From: Branchiostoma floridae | Taxonomy: Eukaryota; Chordata; Leptocardii; Amphioxiformes; Branchiostomatidae | Assembly (NCBI RefSeq): GCF_000003815.2 | Contig: NC_049987.1 | Span: forward strand, 6,863,331-6,927,330 | Direction of reading: 5' to 3' | Length of the DNA stretch: 64,000 bases | Shown: piece by piece, positions 35,901 through 44,491 of the stretch | How the letters are laid out: every line of letters starts with the position of its first letter | Position numbering within the stretch: position 1 is the stretch's first letter | The notes under the pieces: generated by a model | Seen by the model: the letters and a program-made list of their open reading frames with translations, nothing else | What the model was told of the DNA's origin: nothing | The model's database searches: none | Position numbers and translations under genes: made by a program

Positions 35901-38490
35901 ATGCCGTCTCTCCTGCTCCTCCAGCCGTTGTGTCTCCACCAGCTCAGCGTTCCGCAGCTCCTCGAACTCCCGCTGCTGGGCGCGCAGGTTAGCCAGCTCC
36001 TCCTCCTCCATCACCTCCAGTAGAGCCTGCTCGATAGTCTTACCTACCAGCACCTCCAGGATAGGCTTCACTTCTATGTCAAAGTCAAACAGCTGGAAAA
36101 ATAAACAAACATAACTCATTAGACAGAAAGACACTGGATGATTGTCTGAAATGTCTGGCCGTTTCCAAAATCATATCCAGTTGCTTGAGTAACTGGTTCT
36201 TGGCATAAAACTTATTTCACACTGTACAAACGACTCAGATTTGACTTTCTGCATGGGAAATTTCAACAAAATTTAACAATGTGTTCCTTGACCAGAAATC
36301 ATATGAATAAGTTTACCAATACGTACAAAACTGCAAGGGTGAAAAAGATACAATTGGATCAAGGAAATTAGGACATAGGGTATGCAGTGTTACTGACTCT
36401 GCCTCATTTTTAAAGTGGTGGTATGATAAATTGTATTGCAAAACCTGTTGTGTTACTTACATCTCCTACTGTTTTACTATATTATACAAAGTTATTGTTG
36501 TGTTGTACTTACATCTCCTTCATATATCTGAGTGGCGACATCCTTGCCAGTTTTAGCAGGAATGAAGAGTGGGGAGGGGGGTCTGTCCAGAAAAGTGTCT
36601 GTCTGCGTCTCCACGTCTGCCTCCTCCACGCGGTCTGTCAGCTCCTCCAGGTACAGTTCCGTCTGCACGTCGATGTGTTTACGGCCCTCCACCGCCTCCG
36701 GGGAGCGCGGTCGCAGCTGCTCCTTTGCTCGCTTCCGTGCGATGGCTCTTCTCCGGGCCTCCTGCTGGCGCTGGATCTCAATGGGGTCTGGCTGGGCAGT
36801 CTGGTGGGGACAAACAGGTGTCAGGGAAATACTGTCATGTTTGTCTGTTTGTGTATCATTTGTGTGTATGAGCATAGTAGAACTAGGTTCATTACACCTT
36901 TATGAAGGCAGCTGAAAGCAGCCAAAATATTTGTAATGGTCATGGTCATGTTCATTTACCAAAATGCTGAAACAACTGTTCATCAGATCTGATGCATATT
37001 TTCACATAAAAAAAGTCAAATGATAATGCAAATATTGAGAGTCACTTATAAGTTACATCAAAAACACTGAGCCAAATGTCAGTAATAATGTCCCTTTCAC
37101 TGTTGGATCTCTAACTAACTGTAACTCTAAGATGACACAACCACTTACAGGAATCTTTCATTGTCCTGCATAGAACATCTTTCAAGTTCCATTTCAAACT
37201 TTTTGTCAATTAATAATGTATTTGCATGAAGTAGACATTGAAATGCAGAAGCTTGCTCCCAGTCGATAGCCTTGGGCTCCAAAAACACTTAGTGACCTCG
37301 GTTAACAAGGGGAAATCCACTCAATGCATCATCAAAGATGAATGAAGTCAGCCTACATTGGATGTTCCCAGTGGATTACATGCTGCTGGAAGGGTGTATT
37401 GTGCATAAGTATTGCCTCGTACTTACGGCTGGAAGGGTGTGTTGTGCATACGTATTGCCTCGGACGATTCTTCTGTCGTACATAATGTTGCCGTAGAGCG
37501 CTGCAGAGTCCCTGGGAAACAAATATTCAGTACATTACGGTGACATTCATCTGAAATGAATAGGTGAATACTTTTTTGCTAAACTGAGTAAATATCCTTT
37601 CGTGGGCAACCACTGGTTAACTCATTGACACTCCATTATAAATTGACATGGGACAGTTTTCTGAACCTTTTCTAAACTGTTTTTATATTAATAAAGTTAT
37701 CATAAAGGAAAAAAGGACTTAGATATGATGATTCCAATTATGCATAATAAGATTCCAATGCTCTGTGTGAGTACTGCATGATTGTTATCTTAATTAAGAA
37801 AATTCTAATTTTTAAGTCTTCCGACCTGTTCTCTCACGGATGTTGTTAAGGTGTCAAATGTAACTTCATGTACCTGAGTAACATTTTGATTCCTGAATAA
37901 CAAAAATCTACATGTTTTACTATACTATCATAGTGGCCAGTGGTCACATCGTTCTTTTTTTTAAAATGTTTGAACACATTTCATCAGCATATGATAAAGA
38001 ACAGGAAAGGTTGACAGATATAAGCACTTGTTGAATACACACACACACGTGAATATATTTTCAAAATAAATATAAGCTACAACCGCAGCTCAATGTCTGG
38101 CATTTCTTTACAATCTTTTTTCAGGAAATCATTCATCATTCTTTCCAGCTTTTTCCTGTGGATGTGGAGTCGAGAATAGTGTAAATCTGTGCATCTCACA
38201 AACTCATTTCCAAACGACACACCTCCATAGAACATGGAACTATGGAAACGGGTTTGAAATCATAGAAACGGGTTTGAAGCAAGTGTGATAGCACAGAAAA
38301 CACACAACCAGATAAAATTCTGAGTAAAAAATACGGGATGATTGTGGTGAAAATGTACAACTTGGCAGACTTACTGTCCCTGTCCGGCATCCCTGTACTT
38401 TTTCCGTTGTTGCACGGCCCGTGGTCGGGAGGAGAAGGTGTATGTTCCCCCGCCATGTTGCTCTTTCTGCTGCGGTAAAACCGTCGTCAT
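32982..38490 (-). CDS. RSPH3: Radial spoke head protein 3 (axonemal A-kinase anchor)
   Basis: Eight exons: 38375-38490, 37427-37511, 36513-36800, 35889-36092, 35237-35399, 34894-34980, 34238-34404, 32982-33113. They make one open frame of 413 aa with consistent GT/AG junctions. Known: RSPH3 is the stalk/anchor protein of radial spokes in 9+2 cilia and an AKAP that binds PKA RII. Seen: YTFSSRPRAVQQRKKYRDAG (residues 17-36), NIMYDRRIVRGNTYAQHTLP (47-66), the conserved core GRKHIDVQTELYLEELTDRV with FLDRPPSPLFIPAKTG in exon 3, and an amphipathic RII-type helix ILEVLVGKTIEQALLEVMEE (173-192). A charged coiled coil through exons 4-5, FFDPVER, and a glutamate/glycine-rich tail from exon 8 follow. 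The start is ATG 38490 (MTTVLPQQKEQ); the ATG at 38456 is out of frame. Short RSPH3 forms of this size are usual outside mammals. Confidence 0.96.
34620..34882. repeat. Minisatellite in RSPH3 intron 6, ending next to the donor
   Basis: Alternating phrases CACACGTATACACAGTAA and AACAATATCACAC / AACATTACCACAC repeat about nine times with a 27-31-bp step. The array stops about 12 bp from the exon 6 donor at 34893. Unlike other arrays in this window it does not visibly contain exon sequence. Confidence 0.8.
35026..35181. repeat. 26-bp direct repeat pair in RSPH3 intron 5
   Basis: CCTGTCCATGGTACTGAAG followed by YTATATC occurs at 35026 and 35156, exactly 130 bp apart. The repeats lie between exons 5 and 6. 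The sequence between them is unrelated, so they look like the footprint of a local duplication or insertion. Confidence 0.75.
35638..35895 (-). repeat. Junction-spanning tandem repeat at RSPH3 exon 4 donor
   Basis: The exon 4 end plus donor (minus strand GCGAGGAGAAG|GTGGGCGTTACAG) is repeated into the intron with a ~73-75-bp step. A close copy lies at 35812-35835 (GCAAGGAGAAGGTGGGCG), and two weaker copies lie near 35750 and 35670. The spacer is a GAATGAGTGAATGACT-rich segment plus CGAGTGCTCTATT. Thus the intron holds a decoy donor nearly identical to the real one. Similarity decays away from the exon. Confidence 0.8.
36448..36530 (-). repeat. Single duplication of RSPH3 exon 3 end plus donor
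   Basis: Plus-strand TGTTGTGTTACTTACATCTCCT at 36447 repeats TGTTGTGTTGTACTTACATCTCC at the true junction (36513) 52 bp away. On the minus strand both give GGAGAT|GTAAGT, so a second strong donor lies just inside the intron. Confidence 0.7.
37384..37465 (-). repeat. Single duplication of RSPH3 exon 2 end
   Basis: The 34-bp stretch TGGAAGGGTGTRTTGTGCAT through ATTGCCTCG occurs at 37386 and 37430 with two differences. The 37430 copy is the coding end of exon 2 (RGNTYAQHTLP). The 37386 copy lies just past the donor in the intron and has lost the GTAAGT at the matching position. Confidence 0.8.
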
Positions 38491-39174
38491 TTCTGCGTTC
38501 TTACACTGTCAGTCCTTATAACGGAAGCTTCAAGATGTCTGGAGTTGATCCTTAGACGGGATATGTTGAAATCCGAGGAAAAGTCTGTGAAAATCTTGGC
38601 TTATTTCCCTGCTACGACTTGACGACCCTTTCACCCTGCACTCTGCGTGGAAACAACAGACGGAAACACAAGATGTTTAGAACGATCACTTGGGAGTGGA
38701 GGATGTATCCATACGCAGGTAGAGAGCAACAATCTTCAAATTTTTGCATTAAAATGTAGCTCAACAGTACAAATATGGATTCAAAGTCCTGATTATTTCT
38801 ATAAAATACCTTAGAATCAGTAACGTTGATGATATTCGGTATTTTAGCTAACTATGTGGTACTATTTTTGGTGCGTAAGGATTTAAGTCTATGTGCTGAG
38901 GCGTAAATATTAGAAGCCGTCACCAAGGGCAACTAGGGATCGCATGACATCGCAATTTATCTCGCGAGACTTTACGGGATTTCACGTGGGCAAACTGACG
39001 TTTTAGTTAATAAAAACTTTTTATCATTTACAATAGTTCCTTATTGATAAAATATGTTATTTATGCTAAAGCTTCATAGCTTGATCAAAAAGTCTAAGAA
39101 TAGATACATCGAGAAGTTAAATTCAGGTCAAAGGTGAGTATACCCGGCGAGGTCATCGACCTATAAGACACAAA
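38491..39174. promoter_or_regulatory. Divergent promoter interval of RSPH3 and FDX1
   Basis: The two start codons lie 684 bp apart and point away from each other, so both promoters must lie here or overlap. No TATA box stands out. AAAATGGCGGCG at the FDX1 start is a YY1-like ATGGCGG motif common near TATA-less starts. A candidate RFX site lies at 38919-38933. Confidence 0.6.
38919..38933. promoter_or_regulatory. Candidate RFX X-box
   Basis: GTCACC AAG GGCAAC has two complete X-box half-sites (GTNRCC and RGYAAC) with a 3-base spacer, within the tolerated 0-3. It lies about 430 bp upstream of the RSPH3 start. RFX/FoxJ1 control of motile-cilium genes is well established, and RSPH3 is such a gene. 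Confidence 0.45.
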
Positions 39175-42100
39175 ATGGCGGCGTCAGTGCTGTTTCCAGC
39201 GAGTGCGAGACTTCTCTCCGGTCTGCGCCACTTCAGCAGAGTTTCCCGGGCCGCGACTACCTCCTTATGTCGTCCTCAGAACCACAGCTTATCGACAACA
39301 GCCAGACATTTCAGCCAACCGACGCCGCGGACCGAAAAAGCCAAGTAGGTCAACGTTCAGGCGACCGGTCGAATCGTGCAATATTTGTCTTGGGGAATAA
39401 TTTCTAGCTAATGCCGCCTATAAAACTCTAACAATTTTGTTAACATAGGATATATCTAACCAAGGGTACTATTATCTACAATACCAGTGGTGCTATGAAA
39501 TATTTGCTGTAGTAGTAAATAATAAGGATTTGAAAATTCCGATAGAAGTTGCTAACGCACATGTCATGTTGTGTAACGGATGGACACGTTCTGTTGTCAC
39601 ACCAGGAATAGTTTAGCCTGGGGATCGGCCTGGGTACCGTCCGATTTCTACCCTTTTAGGGCAGCGAGTGCAAGGAGCCCCGTCAGAAATCAGGTGGTAC
39701 CCAGGCTAGGAATACTGGGTGTTGTGGTTGAATCATCAAGATACCTTTATAAGTTTATACCACATCCAGGAGAGAAGGCTTCAGCCTGTAGTGTCCTGAT
39801 CTTCTTTCTTCATGTGTCATACTTTCGACACTCCCAGCACTTGTCTTAAGTCTAGCCTTAAACTGATTCACACTATCAGCATTGACAACTGAATCTAGAT
39901 ACAGAAGTGTGTTTGTTGCTTTTGTATAAACCTAATCCACATGGCTGTTAACACATTATTTACATGCACATTTTGTGATTCTAAATCAACAAGGTTTCCC
40001 TATGGAGGCTGGCCGCTGTATTTGAACTATAAGGAGGTTCATGGTTATAGCTGTGCATGCACACTTGCACAGCAAACTGCATTTTGGGTAGCCTCTTAGA
40101 CATTTATATTTAAGTTTTAAGTAAATTACGTCTGGACATCAAGCATGGTCTATACGAGAACAATTACAAGTTAGAAGTATTCAACTTTACATATGATTAT
40201 GAGCTACATTTGTGATGATGCATAATTTGCTGAACATGCATATATTATTGAAGCAGTCCCATGTAACATATGTATGCCCAATACCCCACCCTCACCACCT
40301 CTGCAGGGTTACAGTACACTACAACATGGAAGGCCAGACAGTCACAGTGCAGTCTAAGGAAGGAGAGAACCTGCTGGATATTGCAATAGAAAATGACTTG
40401 GATATAGACGGTTTTGGTAAGACACTAAGAGAATCTACACATGCAAGGAAGGGGGAGCCTGCCTTCAGGTTTCCACGTTGGAGGCTTTTTCAAAAGTCTT
40501 TTTTGCTTACATGGAAGTCCTGACTAGTCAGGATGGGAGTGAAATCTTGAAAAATTTTCCAAAGTTAGAAATTCCTTTTTTTTAGATTAAAAAGAAGCTA
40601 GTATTAGTAGTAACAATTAAAAAGTACAGGACCTAGTCCGACCTACGCTTACAGATGGCACAGCACCCCCTTCCTATCAAAGTGGTTTGTACAGCTACTA
40701 TACTTGGGTGGCAGTGCATCCCACTACATATGGTCAATAGTAGATCAGACAGTAAGTTATGTAATTACTAACAATATTGAAATCACCCACTAGGGTGACG
40801 GTGAATTACGTCATGCGTGACGGCAGCACAGTGCCAGTCCGGACTAAGGTCGGAGAAAACCTCCTGGACATTGCCATAGAAAACGACTTGGACATTGATG
40901 GCTTTGGTAAGCCTTGTGCTGTGCGAAAAGGGCTATAATGCTTTGCCAGGCAAAATTCTTCTAACTGTCCAAGCTAACAGCTTACAGCAGGTTTGAATCC
41001 TTTTATTTATTTGTTCAGCTGTTTACAAACAGCCAGGGCTGCCCAACTAGCCGTAGGCTATTGTCAAGGGCTAACCCTGTACATTACAGGTTTGAATCCT
41101 TCTGCTCCTATTTTTATGGGATGGTTTTCATGACAAGTAGTGTTGCATTAGTAACCTATTCTTTAAAGTCTAAAGACTCTACATAACAATGGCAATACAT
41201 GAATCACTGCTGATGCAAGTAATGATAGGCTCATTGGCAATGTATTAAACAGCTTTTTCTTGAAACTTTGAAATGTTTTAGCTACATCATAACACGTAAA
41301 CAGATAGATTCAGTTGTGTGATGTGATGTTTGAGGTACTACATGTAGTATGTTTTGCCCACCTAGGTGGGTGTGAGGGGACGCTAGCCTGTGTGATGTGA
41401 TGTTTGAGTTGTGTTTTGCCCATCCAGGTGCGTGTGAGGGGACGCTAGCCTGCTCCACTTGTCACCTGATCTTTGAGCAGCCCATCTACGACCAGCTGGA
41501 GGAGCCGACAGACGAGGAACTGGACATGTTGGACCTGGCCTTTGGACTAACAGACACGTATGTTTGTTTGTTTGTTTGCTTATTTGTTCATTTATTTGTG
41601 TGGAACAAGCTGGACTTGGCCTTGGGACTCACTGACATGTTTGTTTATTTATTTGTTCGTTCATTTGTGTTGGACTTGCTGGACTGGGCCTTCAGAGTTC
41701 AGACTCATCAACATGTATGTTTGTATGTTTGCTGGTTTGTTTATTTGTTTGTGTAGGACATGCTGAACCTTATTTGTTCATAGTTGCAGAGACAGTCTAT
41801 GTACATGTACATGCACTGAAATTCTATGAATGTTGTTCATTTTATATGTTCACTGTAGATATGTGTTTATTTCCCTATGCAAATTACATTAAAAGATTTC
41901 ACATTAATGCATAACCTAAAAAAAAAACTTGTACCCCAAATCAGTTTAACTTCAGGCCAGGTGGGAGCTGTTGTGTTTAGACTGTCACAGCGAACACAAG
42001 ACGGCCTTGTGTGATCACTGTAAGGGGTCCTCCTATCAAGACAAAGGACGTTGGACATACTTGATGAGATAAAGTAGAGATACTGTACATATAGCATGGT

Positions 42101-42336
42101 CATGGGAAGGATACAAGATTAACATACCAGCATGGTATCAAGCTGTAGTATAGCTCTTCAGTCTCTTCTGTCCACTCTGTAAAATACAAGAGAGAGTACT
42201 TGTATAACACACTGTACCTTTAAATCTTGTGCCTCTCTGCAGTTCCCGTCTCGGCTGCCAGGTGTGTGTCACGAAGGCCTTGGATGGACTGACGGTCAAG
42301 GTGCCGGAAGGTGTTGCAGATGCCAGGGATGTGTAA
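39175..42336 (+). CDS. FDX1: Mitochondrial [2Fe-2S] ferredoxin, adrenodoxin type
   Basis: Exons 39175-39344, one of two alternative second exons (40307-40416 or 40794-40906), 41428-41557 and 42243-42336. The product is 167 or 168 aa. Known: adrenodoxin carries electrons from ferredoxin reductase to mitochondrial P450s and Fe-S/lipoyl assembly. Seen: an arginine/serine-rich targeting presequence without acidic residues ([20 protein letters not shown]), then the ferredoxin core. Cluster ligands in the longer form are C97, C103, C106 ([12 protein letters not shown]) and C143 (RLGCQ), with the canonical spacing. The [22 protein letters not shown] block and [14 protein letters not shown] acidic partner-binding helix are FDX1-like rather than FDX2-like. 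All junctions are GT/AG. It is divergent from RSPH3. Confidence 0.96.
39614..39710. mobile_element. Short palindromic element in FDX1 intron 1
   Basis: GGCCTGGGTACC with GATTTCT (39627-39648) and AGAAATC with GGTACCCAGGC (39685-39706) are reverse complements apart from a 4-base difference. The repeat therefore folds into a hairpin with about 37 unpaired bases. Outside the arms a further TAGCCTGG/CCAGGCTA pair is visible. It looks like a MITE remnant. Confidence 0.5.
40307..40416 (+). other. FDX1: FDX1 alternative exon 2a
   Basis: 110 nt, acceptor CACCTCTGCAG|GG and donor GG TTTTG|GTAAGA. Together with the exon 1 codon remnant it encodes [14 protein letters not shown], then [20 protein letters not shown], then GF. 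It enters with two bases of a codon already used and leaves after one base, the same phases as exon 2b. The frame is intact. Compared with 2b it is one codon shorter and differs mainly in the first 20 residues, the first two beta strands and turn of the ferredoxin fold. Confidence 0.88.
40794..40906 (+). other. FDX1: FDX1 alternative exon 2b
   Basis: 113 nt, acceptor ATCACCCACTAG|GG and donor GGCTTTG|GTAAGC. It encodes [18 protein letters not shown], then [17 protein letters not shown], then GF. It lies 377 bp after exon 2a. Including both exons (223 nt) or neither would shift the reading frame of exon 3, so only one can be used per functional mRNA. The RDG turn and KVGENLLD segment look closest to vertebrate adrenodoxin, hinting that 2b is the ancestral form. 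Confidence 0.88.
41313..41455 (+). repeat. Duplicated acceptor plus start of FDX1 exon 3
   Basis: GTTTTGCCCACCTAG|GTGGG and GTTTTGCCCATCCAG|GTGCG both precede TGTGAGGGGACGCTAGCCTG. The first copy (acceptor at 41365) lies 62 bp upstream of the real one (41427). The preceding TGTGTGATGTGATGTTTGAG is also doubled. Use of the upstream acceptor would shift the frame and hit a TGA within about 12 codons, so it is a decoy 3' splice site. Confidence 0.85.
41521..41765 (+). repeat. Junction-spanning repeat at FDX1 exon 3 donor
   Basis: The exon 3 end (GACCTGGCCTTTGGACTAAC, then AGACACGTATGTTTG) recurs as GACTTGGCCTTGGGACTCAC, then TGACATGTTTGTTTA at about 41613. It recurs again as GACTGGGCCTTCAGAGTTCA, then CATGTATGTTTG at about 41684. 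Each copy is followed by a (TTTG)n/(TTTA)n spacer. Three units including the exon, stepping about 70-85 bp, with the third the most degenerate. Confidence 0.82.
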
Positions 42337-43745
42337 CATCTTCAAGAATGCAGCCTTCAGTTCTTGAAGGATGCAACCACAACTCTCAAGGATTCTTCTG
42401 TGGCATTATCACTCTCTGGCAATGACTATTCAGTAGTCTTACAAGAGATATACTCTAGGTGATTTTAGTTTTAAAAAGGTAAGCATCATAAGTACACATA
42501 GTGGTCCCTGTTTGTTAATGGCATATTGTGTGTTTATTGTTTCTATATGGTATAACTTTGTAGGATTATGACTATTTCCTGTAGCCTGGTAAAGGTGAAG
42601 GTACATGTGAACATTGTTCCATGGGGAGCTACAAGGTTCTTGCCTTTGCTCAGCACTTTGACCTTTTGGAGTCAAGTTAATGCCTGATAAACACAGAAAG
42701 AAACCTGCAGGATGTTGTATTTTAGTCAGTCCACTACTGGCAACGTACAAAGATTTTTTTGAGCAGATGGATATTTTTAGAATAGATTGTGAAAGTCATT
42801 TTTTGGTGAAAGATTAACTCAGTTATTTAGATAGAGGAAGATAATGAGGACACTAATATTGGAGATCAAATGTGAAATATGACGTTTTCAATACAATATG
42901 AATCAAGATGAGAATGTTTTTGCTTGACATTCTATGTAACAAGTGTCAAATCTTCATCAAGCTAACTGTTCTAGTTGTAAGAGGCCAGTAGTGTAACATT
43001 ATCTTTCTGTGAATTTCCACAGGGAAGACAACAGGAATGAAATCAACAATTACAGTCAAAGAACTCAGAGTTCAGAATGTTCAATTGTACAAAAAAAATG
43101 TGCATACAATATTCCATGCCATTTTGTAGAAGTTCTACATAACACATGTACTAGCAGGATAGACCAATGAAATTCCACATAATGAAAATACATTGTAGGC
43201 TCTTTTTTTCTGTTTTTAATTTTACAGATGTCACAGAATGGGTAAAACATTCATTAAGCAGCTACTTACAATAATTACTTACGGCTACTTCCTGTCCAGT
43301 AGTGTTGGGTAACCTGTTAGTTTAAACCCCATCACGCCTTGCCTTTTCCCTATGTAGAGCATGTAGCTTTATAGTGCGTCATTGATCATTATTTGCAGTC
43401 TTCTTTGCCTTGTCCTTACTGACTTCTTGTAGCATTAGAAAACCATGTTGAAAACGGCATCAGCACTCTCCACTAAAAAAGCATGGATGCTCCAATATGT
43501 CTATTTTGAAGGATGCTATGTTGTCCATAGTTTAAGGTTTCATGCATGCAGTAGAGAAGTATTGAGATATGTTTAATTTCAACGTAATATTTTGGTTTTA
43601 AAAGTGTGGCGAAAAACAGTGTTTTGATGTAGGAGGCAGGACTAGGGTATATATATGATAGCTGTTTGGATATACCTGTATATTCTATATATATTTGACA
43701 TGTGGTATGGACTATAGAATTTGATCGTTCAGTAATCAGTGATGA

Positions 43746-43751
43746 AATAAA
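43746..43751 (+). terminator. Likely FDX1 polyadenylation signal
   Basis: AATAAA about 1.4 kb after the FDX1 stop, at the end of AT-rich non-coding sequence and 740 bp before the next gene's start codon. A closer usable signal was not noticed. Confidence 0.5.
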
Positions 43752-44491
43752 ACTGTCATATATTTACAAATACAAAGATGTGTCTTCATGTTTATGTAAG
43801 TGAGTGAGTTTATGCCAGTGATTTCAAGAACGTTCTGCAGTGCTGGCCTTGACTGAGAGAGGGCGCTCCTGCGCGGTACAAACGTACTACTGCAAACAAT
43901 GGGGCCTGAGCAGACAATAAGTTTTCTATCGAGATTGTCACGCTTGCAACATTTGGCATTACCTTAAAGCCATAGATAGAAGGAGTTGGGTGATGACCTT
44001 AGAATACTTTGTTCTTTGATCGTCAACGCTGCTGAGTGGAATTAAAAGTAATACTTTAATATGTTATGCAACTTTTTACTCACTGAAAGTTCCGCTCTCG
44101 GCGCCCTAAAATAGAAAGTTAACGCTTTCGATAGGTTATAAGGGGATCATGATAAACATGGACTGTATGATTTGCATCTTTTACCTCAATAGTTCTGTTT
44201 TTCCCTCTCACGACCAACTATTTTCCAAGGTCCCCCTTTGTTTACCCGGTATCATGTGTACGTCACATGACTAGGACTGGTAGTACCAGTGCGGAAGTCC
44301 CGCCGAAGCGTAGCCGTAGTCAGCAGAGCGGGTTGGTAACTGCAGGCGGGACAGCAACAGGGAGACGCTCTGTCAACACCCAAGATCCGTTTCCCTGTTT
44401 TCAGTTCCCATATTTTCCGTGTTTATAAGTGAGAGGGAAGAGTTCCGTGTTCTAGTTTAGTCCGTCCCGCCGCAGTTCGACCCTCGCCAAG
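43752..44491. promoter_or_regulatory. Intergenic interval upstream of the PLB1-like gene
   Basis: No coding sequence. The last ~250 bp are more GC-rich and must carry the PLB1-like promoter and 5' UTR, since the signal-peptide start codon is at 44492. No TATA box is evident. Confidence 0.4.

Noticed and set aside
38196-38456. Minus-strand frame MAGEHTPSPPDHG as the RSPH3 start
   Set aside because: It is out of frame with the conserved TYTFSSRPRAVQQRKKYRDAG segment. The ATG at 38490 is in frame and fits exon 1 length and phase.
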